Shown here: in pieces, positions 55,976 to 64,000 of the stretch
How the letters are laid out: every line of letters begins with the position of its first letter
Position numbering within the stretch: position 1 is the stretch's first letter
NCBI GenBank assembly: GCA_030765065.1
Contig: CM060988.1
Location: forward strand, 176,803,065 to 176,867,064
Direction: 5' to 3'
Length of the DNA stretch: 64,000 nucleotides
Source of the DNA: Deroplatys truncata
Taxonomy: Eukaryota; Arthropoda; Insecta; Mantodea; Mantidae
Notes under the pieces: generated by a model
What the model was told of the DNA's origin: nothing
The model's database searches: none
The model's input: the letters and a program-made list of their open reading frames with translations, nothing else
Position numbers and translations under genes: made by a program

Positions 55976-56929
55976 TGAGGCAGTATTTTATATCACAACA
56001 CTGTGAATCCAGAGTGATTGTAGTGTAAATTAATATTATTGTATGACAATGATTTTAGATGTTTGTTAGCCATAAGCATTGATAGGAAATAAGTTTACAC
56101 GGGCTCACTGAAACTGACAATAGGAGTGGGTAACAATGAACCGATGGGGTGAGTTGTTTATCACTTAGAAGAGACAAACAAATGACGTCAGGGTAGCGTG
56201 CCTTTCTTTAGAAATGGAGGGAATATCTTTCCTTGAGCATATGTATTAGTAATTGTAATTGGCTTACAAAACAGACGGTAATGTTGGCGCGATTTGGTAA
56301 CCAATAGTAGCTCTATTAAATGTTTAGGCATTTCGAGGTGAAGGAGTATATATTCTCGAGCTATAAGCATGTTTCACGCTTTATCCTTCTATATCGCACA
56401 GGTAAAGCCGCATACGCGGCTAGGTACTGTGGCGATTACATTCCGCCCAGGTGAACCTGGGCGACCTGTTCTCGATTGCTGGATTGCTGGATGTTTCACG
56501 CAGTTCTAAAGAATCATTCACGAGATACACGTCGCGCTGTCTTGAGCAATCTCTCGTGAGGTGAATGTCATACATTTTGGAAGAATCCTTCGCGTTGTAA
56601 ATTTAGTTACAAAATGTGAAGTACGCGGCAACTAATACGACAGTAATTACATTCGGAAATATAACAGTTTCAGTCAGGCGTGTATAAAGATTACAGGTGT
56701 GAACTATTAAGTGTGACGGCAATAAAAGTGTGAAAATAAATTCTTTTATCAGTGTTATCTTTTAGTAACAACTCCTTTCCGTTTTACACGCCCTGCTCAG
56801 AGATATTTGCTCGACTGACTAATAATAGCTAGCCGGAGCCCAAAGAACCCAAAATTCAAAATAATAAAACAATAACAGGCGCCCAGTAAATAAGATAACA
56901 CGAACAGATTACCGCGACATTGTATCCAC
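55976..56929 (+). mobile_element. Solo LTR-D, copy 1
   Basis: TGAGGCAGTATTTTATATCAC to GATTACCGCGACA, 954 bp, with TTCT before and TTGT after (one mismatch). It aligns with 58480-59401 over its length. A TATA-like AGTATATATTCTCGAG lies near 56346, and AATAAA motifs near 56722 and 56737. It shares the first 14 bases (TGAGGCAGTATTTT) with LTR-C, suggesting related elements. It holds a 122-bp segment not present in copy 2 (next entry). Confidence 0.88.
56369..56501 (+). repeat. 122-bp segment in LTR-D copy 1 with two perfect hairpins
   Basis: ATGTTTCACGC occurs at 56369-56379 and 56491-56501. The bases between are absent from copy 2, where GCATGTTTCACGCAGTTC is continuous (about 58871). Inside, AGCCGCATACGCGGCT (56406-56421) and CGCCCAGGT-GA-ACCTGGGCG (56444-56463) can form perfect stems of 6 and 9 bp. 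Either a small insertion with an 11-bp duplication, or loss from copy 2 by recombination between the direct repeats. Confidence 0.7.
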
Positions 56930-57102
56930 TTCAGTAATGCTGTTCACACATACACACAGAACTTTTACTAAAAATACTCTATTTTGGATTCGGAGAGTTC
57001 TGAACACATGCCTTTCCGGTGAAATCTCGCTCTCAAATTTTTGGGTGGAATGCAATAGTTCCTTTAATTACTATAGGTTATTTCTAGAAAAACTAAAAAG
57101 CT

Positions 57103-57910
57103 ATTATAACTAATATGATTTTCCGGGCTGTTATGCCGTGGTCTGCTGAAGAAAGATTTCCCAGACGTTTCGTCCACAACTGCGGTGGACATCTTCAGTG
57201 GCGCGGACGAAGTCTTCTCGGTGAAAGTATCGCAGCGTCTGATGCGTTGGCCGTTAGTGCCGCTCTCTTTATAGTGTGGGCGCTCTCTGCTGATTGGCCC
57301 GCTGGTATGAGGAGGCTGGCGCCGGCTGTGTTGTTGCTCTCTTCTGATTGGCTCGCAGTGTTTTTCGGTTTTGTATGACCTTTCTTGTTTTTGATGACTA
57401 GATGCCAGTTACTGTTGAGTTTCAATGCTTCTTCTTTCCTATTGAAATTATTGGGATGTTTATAAATCTCTATTGCTTCGCGTTGTAGCCGGGTATGGTA
57501 ATGCTTTATGGAGGAAAGAATGTTGGTGTCCTGAAATCTAATAATGTGTTCGCCCTCGGCTTCAATGGCATGTTCGGTGACTGCCGATTTTTCTGTATGG
57601 CCCAGGCGGCAGTTTCTTTTGTGTTCGCTCAGTCTGGTGTTAGCGCTCCGCTGTGTGGTACCAATGTACACTGAACCACACGAACAAGGAATACGGTAAA
57701 CACCGGCCGATGACAGGGGGTCTCGGGGGTCTTTGGAAGAGCGCAGTATACTTTCACCGAGAAGACTTCGTCCGCGCCACTGAAGATGTCCACCGCAGTT
57801 GTGGACGAAACGTCTGGGAAATCTTTCTTCAGCAGACCACGGCATAACAGCCCGGAAAATCATATTAGTTATAATTGTGACACCGGCCGTGAAAACCTAC
57901 GTTCTTACAC
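57103..57910 (-). mobile_element. Penelope-like element, 5'-truncated, 128-bp inverted arms, 12-bp duplication
   Basis: AACTAAAAAGCT flanks it at 57091-57102 and 57911-57922. The left arm 57103-57230 and right arm 57748-57875 are inverted copies (ATTATAACTAATATG...GGTGAAAGTAT). A 35-bp tail (57876-57910) lies beyond the right arm. Between the arms, the minus strand encodes a GIY-YIG endonuclease domain. A GIY-YIG C-terminus, inverted partial terminal repeats and a short 5' tail are hallmarks of Penelope-like retroelements, whose copies often carry part of the element in inverted orientation. The reverse transcriptase is missing, so the copy is not autonomous. Confidence 0.9.
57195..57863 (-). 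CDS. GIY-YIG endonuclease C-terminal fragment of a Penelope-like retroelement
   Basis: A 222-codon frame is open from 57863 to 57195. Residues 1-40 are translated from the right terminal arm (IFRAVMPWSAEERFPRRF) and are probably not part of the original protein. From about residue 53, SSAGVYRIPCSCGSVYIGTT carries the GIY-YIG core (GVY...VYIG), followed by Arg and Glu-containing RLSEHKRNCR, and later NNFNRKEEALKLNSNWHLV. The last residues run into the left arm. In full elements the domain nicks target DNA for reverse transcription. The frame has no internal stop, suggesting a fairly recent insertion, but without the RT domain it is a fragment and probably not expressed. Confidence 0.82.
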   Translation of the reverse strand: MIFRAVMPWSAEERFPRRFVHNCGGHLQWRGRSLLGESILRSSKDPRDPLSSAGVYRIPCSCGSVYIGTTQRSANTRLSEHKRNCRLGHTEKSAVTEHAIEAEGEHIIRFQDTNILSSIKHYHTRLQREAIEIYKHPNNFNRKEEALKLNSNWHLVIKNKKGHTKPKNTASQSEESNNTAGASLLIPAGQSAESAHTIKRAALTANASDAAILSPRRLRPRH

Positions 57911-57922
57911 AACTAAAAAGCT

Positions 57923-58174
57923 CTCTGACATGTGTGAAATCTGAATTCCGTTGTCCACTGAAATCGTGATATTCAATACTTAGATGAACTGCAATGCCTA
58001 CTCTACCTTAGGTATCGGGTAGAAAATAAGGTAACGTAATTCTGAACTTCATCCAAGGACCGGTCACGCAGAACTTGGTTTCTTTTCGTAATTTTTCACT
58101 CATTTAAGTATTACTGGGTTGCAGGGTCAGGCGCGATAGGCGTTAGTGTGCGGGGCATGTGGTGGATTTCCTTT
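57923..58174. other. Unassigned, with a SINE-3-like patch
   Basis: GGTCAGGCGCGATAGGCG near 58128-58145 resembles part of the SINE-3-like copy at 33130. Nothing else is recognised. Confidence 0.35.
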
Positions 58175-58479
58175 AAGCAGACTTTCCCAAAGTGTGCGCC
58201 GCGGACACAGGGCGTCGCAGCTGTCTCGCTACTTTTGAATCACATTGTCACTCGTCCCTGCTAGTATGTTTGTTGACCAAGTTGTCCAAGTTATACGTTT
58301 AATCGACCCTTTTAACTGACCTGTTTGAAAGGTTAAGCATTCCTTGCAGGGTAATACCGCAAACATTTTTCAGCCCTTCAGTGAAGTTGAAGTATTCCAA
58401 ACAAGCAAACGAACAAATAAACAAAAGCTTTCGCTGTGGAAGAACAATTTGATAAAAAGACGATTATATGATGTTTCCT

Positions 58480-59401
58480 TGAGGCAATATTTTATATTAC
58501 AACACTGTGAATGCCAGAGTGATTGTAGTGTAAATTAACATTATTGTATGACAATGATTTTAGATGTTTGCTAGCTATAAGCATTGTTAGGAAATAAGTT
58601 TACACGGCCTCACTGAAACTGACAATAGGAGTGCGTAAAAATGAACCGATGGGGTGAGTTGTTTATCACTTAGAAGAGACAAACACATGACGTCAGGGTA
58701 GCGCGCCTTTCTTTAGAAATGGAGGGAATATCTTTCCTTGAGCATATGTATTAGTAATTGTGATTGGCTTACATAACAGACGGTAATGTTGGCGCGATTT
58801 GGTAACAAATAGTAGCTCTATTATAATGTTTAGGCATTTCGGGGAGGAGTATAAAATTCTCGAGCCATAAGCATGTTTCACGCAGTTCTAAAGAATCATT
58901 CGGAGGTACACATCACGCAGTTCTAAGAAATCTCTCGCGAGGTACACATCACGCAGTTCTAAGAAATCTATCGCGATATACACCATCACGAAGTTCTAAG
59001 AAATCTATCGCAAGAAATACATCCGCAGTCTTGAGGAATCTTTCGTGGAGTGCACATTGTACAGTTTGGAAGAATCTCTCGCGTCGTAAAGTTAGTTACA
59101 AACTGTGAAGTACGCGGAACTAATACGACAGTAATTACATTCGGAAATATAACAGTTTCAGTCAGGCGGTATCAAGATTAAAGATGTGAACTATTAATTG
59201 TGACGGCTATAAAAGCATGAAAAATTCTTTTATCAGTGTAACTTTTAGTAACAACTCCTTTCCGTTTACACGCCCTGTTCAGAGATACTTGCTCGACTGA
59301 GTAATAATAGCTAGCCGGAGGACAAAGAACCCAAAATTCAAAATAGTAAAACAATAACAGGCGCCAAGTAAAAAAGCTAACACGAACAGACTACCGCGAC
59401 A
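58480..59401 (+). mobile_element. Solo LTR-D, copy 2 (TCCT duplication) inside the hAT remnant
   Basis: TGAGGCAATATTTTATATTAC to GACTACCGCGACA, 922 bp, with TCCT at 58476-58479 and 59402-59405. It is in the same orientation as copy 1, 2.5 kb away. The two are not the ends of one element, because each has its own target duplication and the DNA between them contains a Penelope copy and the 5' part of the hAT remnant, not gag-pol. Confidence 0.93.
58876..59095 (+). repeat. Short tandem repeats within LTR-D copy 2
   Basis: A unit of about 37 bp, CACGCAGTTCTAAGAAATCT followed by MTCGCGAGGTACACAT, is repeated five to six times with drift (near 58878, 58914, 58952, 58990, 59027 and 59062). Copy 1 has about three units (56495-56590), so the array length varies between copies. 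Confidence 0.8.
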
Positions 59402-59790
59402 TCCTTCTTTGAACCAGCTACTGCAATAGAATGAACGATTTTAAAAGATGAGCTGAAATGTGTGTTCGTCAACCACTTATCAAAATGGGAATTCTATTTT
59501 GAAGAATACCTCCCAAAAGATGAAATCAAATCATTACAGTGGGTATGTGACACTTTTAATGTGGAGGTACTTGAGAATTTCATGAACTAGGAAACAGAAA
59601 AACTCCTTGATATTTTTATGGACTCGTCTTTGTAATCTCGTTTCCAGTCTCAATCTTTGTTTGAATTTTGGCGAAGCATCGAGGATGAATATCCAGTAAT
59701 AAGCAAGAAGGCACTTCAAGCTTTAATACCCTTGGCCAGTTCTCATCTTTGTGAGTGTGGTTTCTCTGCAGTTGTTACTTCAAAATCTAA

Positions 59791-60405
59791 ATATTGTGAC
59801 CGCGAGCGCGAACAGCATGCCGGCCCTTTTACCTGGCCGCTTGGGTGGGGCTTTTGTCCAGCCCTTCAGGACAATGACCCGCGCAACAAACTCATTATGT
59901 GCCGCCTATTTGGGTAATTTCAGCTCCAGAAGATTCGTTTCGGCTGGTTCGAGTAGCTTCCTCTTCGAGAACGTTCCGCTTTGAATGCAGGGCCTATATG
60001 GGCTGCTAGAACCTCTTTGGATATTAAGCCAGAGTAGAAGTTGAAGAGTTTGGACAATTAAGGGTGACAGTTCAGAGTGCAGTTCCGTTGTAGTTGTGAT
60101 TCGATGGCACATTTGTGTTCTGTTCCGAATATCGCTCGAGTGTGACGCGTTGTGCTACAATGATTGTGTAGGTGATAAAGAGTGTTTCACAGCCATTGAT
60201 GTTCCCATTTGTTACAATACAGAGCTAGCCTCAATATCAAAACAGAAACTTGCGTTGCTTTATCAAAAATTACACCAAGATTCCATGAACTGATAAAAGA
60301 TATACAAGCGCAACCTTCTCCTTAGGATAGACAGGTCATTACTATGTTTTATGAAGTGAATATAAAATTCAGCTTTAATTTTGAATTAACTGTGCATCTT
60401 TCTAA
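59791..60405. other. Unassigned stretch
   Basis: GC-richer sequence (ATGCCGGCCCTTTTACCTGGC onward) directly abuts the end of the hAT reading frame. It might be hAT 3' DNA or part of another element. No inverted-repeat partner or known motif was seen. Confidence 0.35.
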
Positions 60406-60419
60406 TGGATTCTTTACTT

Positions 60420-60635
60420 TCGTATTAAAAATATTGTTTCTAAATACAAAGTTTGATGTTTATCCGACTGTTCGTTTCTGGGTTATGCTGTTCACAGACA
60501 CACACACGGACATGTTTCCAAAAATGCTTTTCTTGCATTCAGGGGGTCTCAGAACATGTATTTCCGGTGAAATCTCAGTATCGAATTTTTGGGTGGAATA
60601 CAATACTTCCCCTACTTATTCTACGTAGTAGAGAA
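60420..60635 (+). repeat. R1 tail fragment (plus)
   Basis: CTAAATACAAAGTTTGATGTTTATCCGACTGTTCG, TTCACAGACACACACACGGACATG, GGGGTCTCAGAACATGTATTTCC and CTACGTAGTAGAGAAAGT, about 215 bp, ending in a run of A. Confidence 0.85.
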
Positions 60636-60639
60636 AGTA

Positions 60640-61872
60640 AAAAAAAAAATGCCATAAAATGTGCAAAAATGATGTATTAAATATGCATTTTCATAATCTG
60701 GGACCCATGATAAGGGTTTATGTAACGTTAGGAATGTCTGTGATGCAACCATTGAAAGATAACATGCTCAGAATCAGGCTCAAAAGCATTTTTGTGTGTT
60801 TTATTATGTATAGATCCAGGCGTGCTAAAACGTCATCTTTTGTCAGTTGTAAAATGTTCAGAAAACTCCAAGGTTCCCATGTAACCATCCTTTGTATGTT
60901 GCACAAACTCTGCCCTCGCAGATCCGAAAGAGAACCGGAAACGAGTTCGTTAATATTTTGGAACGTTTGTCTCTCATCCTGAGCACACACTTTTTGTTCG
61001 CAGACAGCGAATTTAATAACCAGAACGGTCTATCAAATTACGAATGTTGTATTGTTCTGTGCGAAGCCACGGAAATGAAATTAAAAAATATCGCTTGTGA
61101 AGATGTTGACCGCCGTGCGGGTAAACATCGCTAGCTATCAGTACGTAGAGGGCGGCACGCGGTCAGCATAAAGCGAGGGGGGGAGGAACAATTTCGTTAT
61201 TAAAACGCATGCGAGAGATCCGGTGTTCATTAACTGCAAGCCTTTGTTAAAATTCCCTCCCTCCCGCTCACAGTCTCTGTGGGATGCAAAATACAGAACA
61301 AAAACCTTCGTGGAGATGCATAGCCTGTAATTAAAGTAGGCGTATCCTACTTTTGAAAATAATCATTAGCATAGCTACAGTGACTTCAGGTAAAAATTCT
61401 TTTCTCCTTTGAAATTTTGTACTGTTACACTATGTAGCTAGGTAGTTGAAGTTTAGGGACGAAGGGATTATCCGAGGGAGTACGAGGTACTACCAGACCT
61501 GATGTCAACAGCCGGGGCCCCTGATGTTTCCAGATTGAGCATCCCCCGTTCATACATCCTCCCGTCTAAACACACGCAATGTTTCTGGCTAAAGTTCCAT
61601 ACCAGGGAAGAAAGGGTTCTTTCCTTAAGTTAGGGGTTGGCGGCGCTCACAATGCGAACCAATATCACGTTCCTCGCAAGGATCGCTAAATAATTTTATA
61701 GCACAAACCCACAAAATGTAATATATAAATTGAACTTTGCATTGTTTTATAAGATTTGAAATTTATAATTCAATTTAAAACTTTAGCAATCTTTATTAAC
61801 TACGCTATTTATAAATAAATGGTATAATATGAGATTGTACAGGGAGGGGGAAAGTAAAGAAATGAACATATA
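60640..61872. other. Unassigned stretch
   Basis: No recognised gene. The overlapping plus (107 codons) and minus (90 codons) frames at 60659-60990 are mutual shadows without known motifs. GGCGGCACGCGG and GAGGGGGGGAGG patches are noted near 61150-61185. Confidence 0.4.
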
Positions 61873-63099
61873 CACTACATGATTAAAAGTATCCGTACAC
61901 CTGGCTGAAAATGACGTACAAGCTCATGGCGCCCTCCATCGGTAATGCTGGAAGTCAATATGGTGTTGGCCCACCCTTAGCCTTGATGACAGCGTTCACT
62001 CTCGCAGGCATAGTTTCAATCAGGTGCTGGAACGTTTCTTGCGGAATGGCAGCCCATTCTTCACGGAGTGCGGAACTGAGGAGAGGTATCGATGTAGGTC
62101 GGTGAGGCTTGGCACGAAGTCGGCGTTCCAAAACATCCCAAAGGTGTTCTATAGGATTGAAGTCAGGACTCTGTGCAGACCAGGGATGTAGTTGTCGTGT
62201 AACCACTCCACAACAGCCCGTGCAGTATGAACAGGTGCTCGATCGTGTTGAAAGATGCAATCGCCATCCCCGAATTGCTCTTTAACAGTGGGAAGCAAGA
62301 AGGTGCTTAAAATATCAATGTAGGTCTGCGCTGTGATCGTGCCACGCAAAACAACAAGGGGTGCAAGCTCCCTCCAGGAAAAACACGACCACGCCATAAC
62401 ATCACCACCACCGAATTCCACTGCCACACGCTGGCAGATGACGTTCACTGGACATTCGCCATAACCACACCCTGCCATCGGTTCGCCACATTGTGTACCG
62501 TGATTCGTCACTCCACACGTTTTGTCACTGTTCAATTGTGTAATGTTGACGCCCCTTACACCAAGCGAGGCGTCGTTTGGCATTTTCCTGCGTGATGTGT
62601 GGCTTATGAGCAGCCGCTCGACCATGGAATCCAAGGTTTCTCACCTCAAGTCTAACAGTCATAGTACTTAAGGTGGATACTCATGCAGTTTGGAATTCCT
62701 GTGTAACGGTCTGGATAGATGTCTGCCTATTACTCTTTACGATCCTCTTCAAATGTCGGCGGTCTCTGTCAGTCAACAGACGAGGTCGGCCTGTACGCTT
62801 TTGTGCAGTACAGTCCCTTCACGTTTCCACTTCACTATCACATCAGAAACAGTGGACCTAGGGAAGTTTAGCAGTGTGGAAATCTCGCGTACAGACTTCT
62901 GACACAAGTGACACCCAATCACCTGACCATGTTCGAAGTCCGTGACTTCCACGGAGCGTCCCATTCTGCTGTTTCGCGATGTCTAATGACTACTGAGGTC
63001 GCGTATAATGAGTACCAGGCATTAGGTGGCAGCACAATGCTCCTAAGATGAAAAACGTATGTTTGTGGGGGTGTTCGGATACTTTTGATCACATAGTGT
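61873..63099 (-). mobile_element. Tc1-like element with inverted ends, broken transposase
   Basis: CACTACATGATTAAAAGTATCCGTACAC at the left is mirrored by GTGTTCGGATACTTTTGATCACATAGTG at the right, an inverted repeat of about 28 bp with a few mismatches. The left flank is TA (61871-61872), while the right flank reads TT, so one copy of the expected TA duplication has mutated or the end has slipped. The element is 1227 bp. DNA to the right continues as an R1 block (TGCATGACAAATAAAATGTATATCTC). Confidence 0.88.
61955..62964 (-). pseudogene. Tc1-like transposase (DD34E), with stops and frameshifts
   Basis: The minus strand opens with VTDFEHGQVIGCHLCQKSVR then EISTLLNFPRSTVSDVIVKW, a paired-type helix-turn-helix. 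GFHGRAAAHKPHIT near 62600 is followed by WSDESRYTMWRTDGRVW near 62500 (first Asp). FGGGDVMAWSCFSW and FQHDRAPVHTARAV near 62250 (second Asp) come next, then after a frameshift QSPDFNPIEHLWDVLERRLR near 62120 (Glu), ending AVIKAKGGPTPY. TGA codons interrupt it near 62678 and before the first catalytic motif near 62525, and at least two frameshifts are present. Confidence 0.92.
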
Positions 63100-64000
63100 T
63101 TTTGCATGACAAATAAAATGTATATCTCTAATTTTCTGGGCATACTTGATGAAGTCCTCTTCATTCTGAATGACTTTTATATAATTCGTATACTGTAAGC
63201 GATGTAAACACCTTACTGTGCTAAAAATGTATATTTCTTTGTTGTTTTATTCAAGGAGTCCCAAAATGTGTTTTAGGTGAAATCTCGGTATCCAAATTTG
63301 GGGCAAGTGTAATATTTCCTCTACCTACTATATATATATAGTACAGAAAGTAACAATCCAATGTGTGGCGTTCGCATGAAAGTAAAAACGAAATGTCAAA
63401 AAAAATTCCTAACCTGGTAATGAAGTACAGGTTCTTTCAAAGATGCGACCAAAGATTTGGGGGAGAAACGCCCCTTACACGGAAGATTCATCTTTTTATT
63501 TCCTAAAATATGGGTCTAATGAGGTTTATACTGAGTAATAAAGTGTATATCTTGAAGTTTATGTAAAAACACTGGTTCTTTTTCTTCTGAATGACATTTG
63601 TATAATTTTGTATAACTGATAAGAGATAGACAAAAACTTCATTTAAAACGTATATATAAATGAACACCGTTTAGTTTTTGTTTGAATGTTTGTTTCTTAT
63701 TAATCCACGTTAACCACCTCATAAATATTCACTGCAATTGATTTGAACGTTTACGTTTTTAAAGTACTAAGATACCATTCTTTTGTTTCTCGTGGTCATA
63801 TAAAGAGTCTGGAATTTCAAAGCCAGCATATTGCGTACCGCTTTTCAAAACCTTTGACTACCGCATGAGCCTACTATAATTCCTCTTGTATCTACAACAG
63901 AATGTGTATTTCAACTATTTCTGCAAACGTTGATTAACGTGCAGTCGATAGAAACGCATGCTTTGGTATGAATCGGTTATAGCAAAGAAAAACTAAACCA
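63100..64000. repeat. R1 fragments in both orientations
   Basis: Minus-type blocks (GACAAATAAAATGTATATCTC) lie next to a plus-type tail (GTGAAATCTCGGTATCC to AGTACAGAAAGT at 63275-63350). From about 63410 a diverged minus copy runs through TTCTTTCAAAGATGCGACC and CCCCTTACACGG to CTTGTATCTACAACAGAATGTG and a head-like GTCGATAGAAACGCATGC. The (TA)n-like TATATATATAG near 63331 is short. The window edge cuts the last copy. Confidence 0.6.

Larger units (their letters stand above)
55889..57085 (+). repeat. R1 repeat (plus) split by solo LTR-D copy 1
   Basis: GAATGTGTAACTTTCACACGACTATCTCTACC runs to AAAAGCTTATTTTTCT at 55975. After the LTR, TTGTATCCACTTCAG resumes it, then GCTGTTCACACATACACAC and AATTTTTGGGTGGAATGCAATAG at 56938-57055. 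R1 normally reads TTTTTCTATCTACTTCA across the junction. Confidence 0.75.
58175..59790 (+). pseudogene. hAT transposase remnant, split by solo LTR-D copy 2
   Basis: GACTTTCCCAAAGTGTGCGCCGCGG at about 58185 resembles hAT 5' terminal sequence. Coding resumes near 58340 with GNTANIFQPFSEVEVFQTSK and KLSLWKNNLIKRRLYDVS. An LTR interrupts it at 58480. From 59406 the same frame continues (FFEPATAIE), with KDELKCVFVNHLSKWEFYFE, EYLPKDEIKSLQWVCDTF and, at about 59655-59790, FEFWRSIEDEYPVISKKALQ followed by LIPLASSHLCECGFSAVV. The last block is the hAT C-terminal dimerisation region of ZBED5/SCAND3-like transposases. Three in-frame stops lie after the LTR. The DDE core and BED finger are missing. The frame is preserved exactly across the LTR if one TCCT copy is removed. 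Confidence 0.85.

Noticed and set aside
57115-57378. Plus-strand 87-codon frame opposite the Penelope endonuclease
   Set aside because: Its start is the translated left arm and the remainder is antisense to the GIY-YIG frame.
55976-59401. Full-length LTR retrotransposon bounded by the LTR-D pair
   Set aside because: Each LTR has its own 4-bp target duplication and the intervening DNA is made of unrelated elements.
60659-60990. Paired plus and minus frames of 107 and 90 codons
   Set aside because: They are complementary shadows with no recognised motif on either strand.

Overview
This window looks like intergenic DNA from a large, repeat-rich insect nuclear genome. I found no intact host gene, no convincing functional tRNA or rRNA gene, no CRISPR array and no operon. 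It is AT-rich, carries (CA)n/(TG)n microsatellites, and holds decayed members of nearly every eukaryotic transposon class: Tc1/mariner superfamily, hAT, PIF/Harbinger, MITEs, non-LTR, Penelope-like, solo LTRs and tRNA-derived SINEs. Several transposase remnants are of types common in arthropods. The SINE bodies with a GGTAGGCGAATG core make me lean to a polyneopteran (cockroach, termite, stick insect or orthopteran), with low confidence.

The backbone is one unclassified repeat family of about 0.8-0.9 kb, called R1 here. In its + orientation it starts near CTGATGTGTTACACTCACATG, continues into ACTTTCTCTAC, holds a variable (CA)n tract about three quarters along, and ends GTAGAGAAAGT followed by an A-run. 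At least eight near-complete copies and many fragments lie on both strands. Most other elements are inserted into R1 copies, so R1 supplies readable empty sites.

Layout. 0-6 kb: an inverted-repeat pair, a degraded non-LTR reverse transcriptase (minus), a SINE inside R1, and a complete but broken mariner (4588-5860). 6-15 kb: SINE bodies, an inverted-repeat element with an IS630/Tc1-like N-terminal fragment, and two transposase remnants near 13.7-14.1 kb. 15-24 kb: a long-armed MITE inside R1 and a TA-flanked DD41D element inside R1. 22.5-36.5 kb: dense R1, including one copy inserted into another with an AAAAAT duplication, a solo LTR with GTAT duplication, and a SINE in R1. 36-52 kb: a Harbinger-like fragment, four more solo LTRs (three of one family), and more R1. 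52-64 kb: a fold-back DNA transposon with 270-bp arms, a solo LTR, a Penelope-like copy with a GIY-YIG reading frame and a 12-bp target duplication, a hAT remnant split by a solo LTR, and a broken Tc1 element.

These elements do not form a pathway. What the window offers is a relative chronology of nested insertions and an abundant, apparently unnamed repeat family. All calls come from reading the sequence and from remembered family features; no database search was run.
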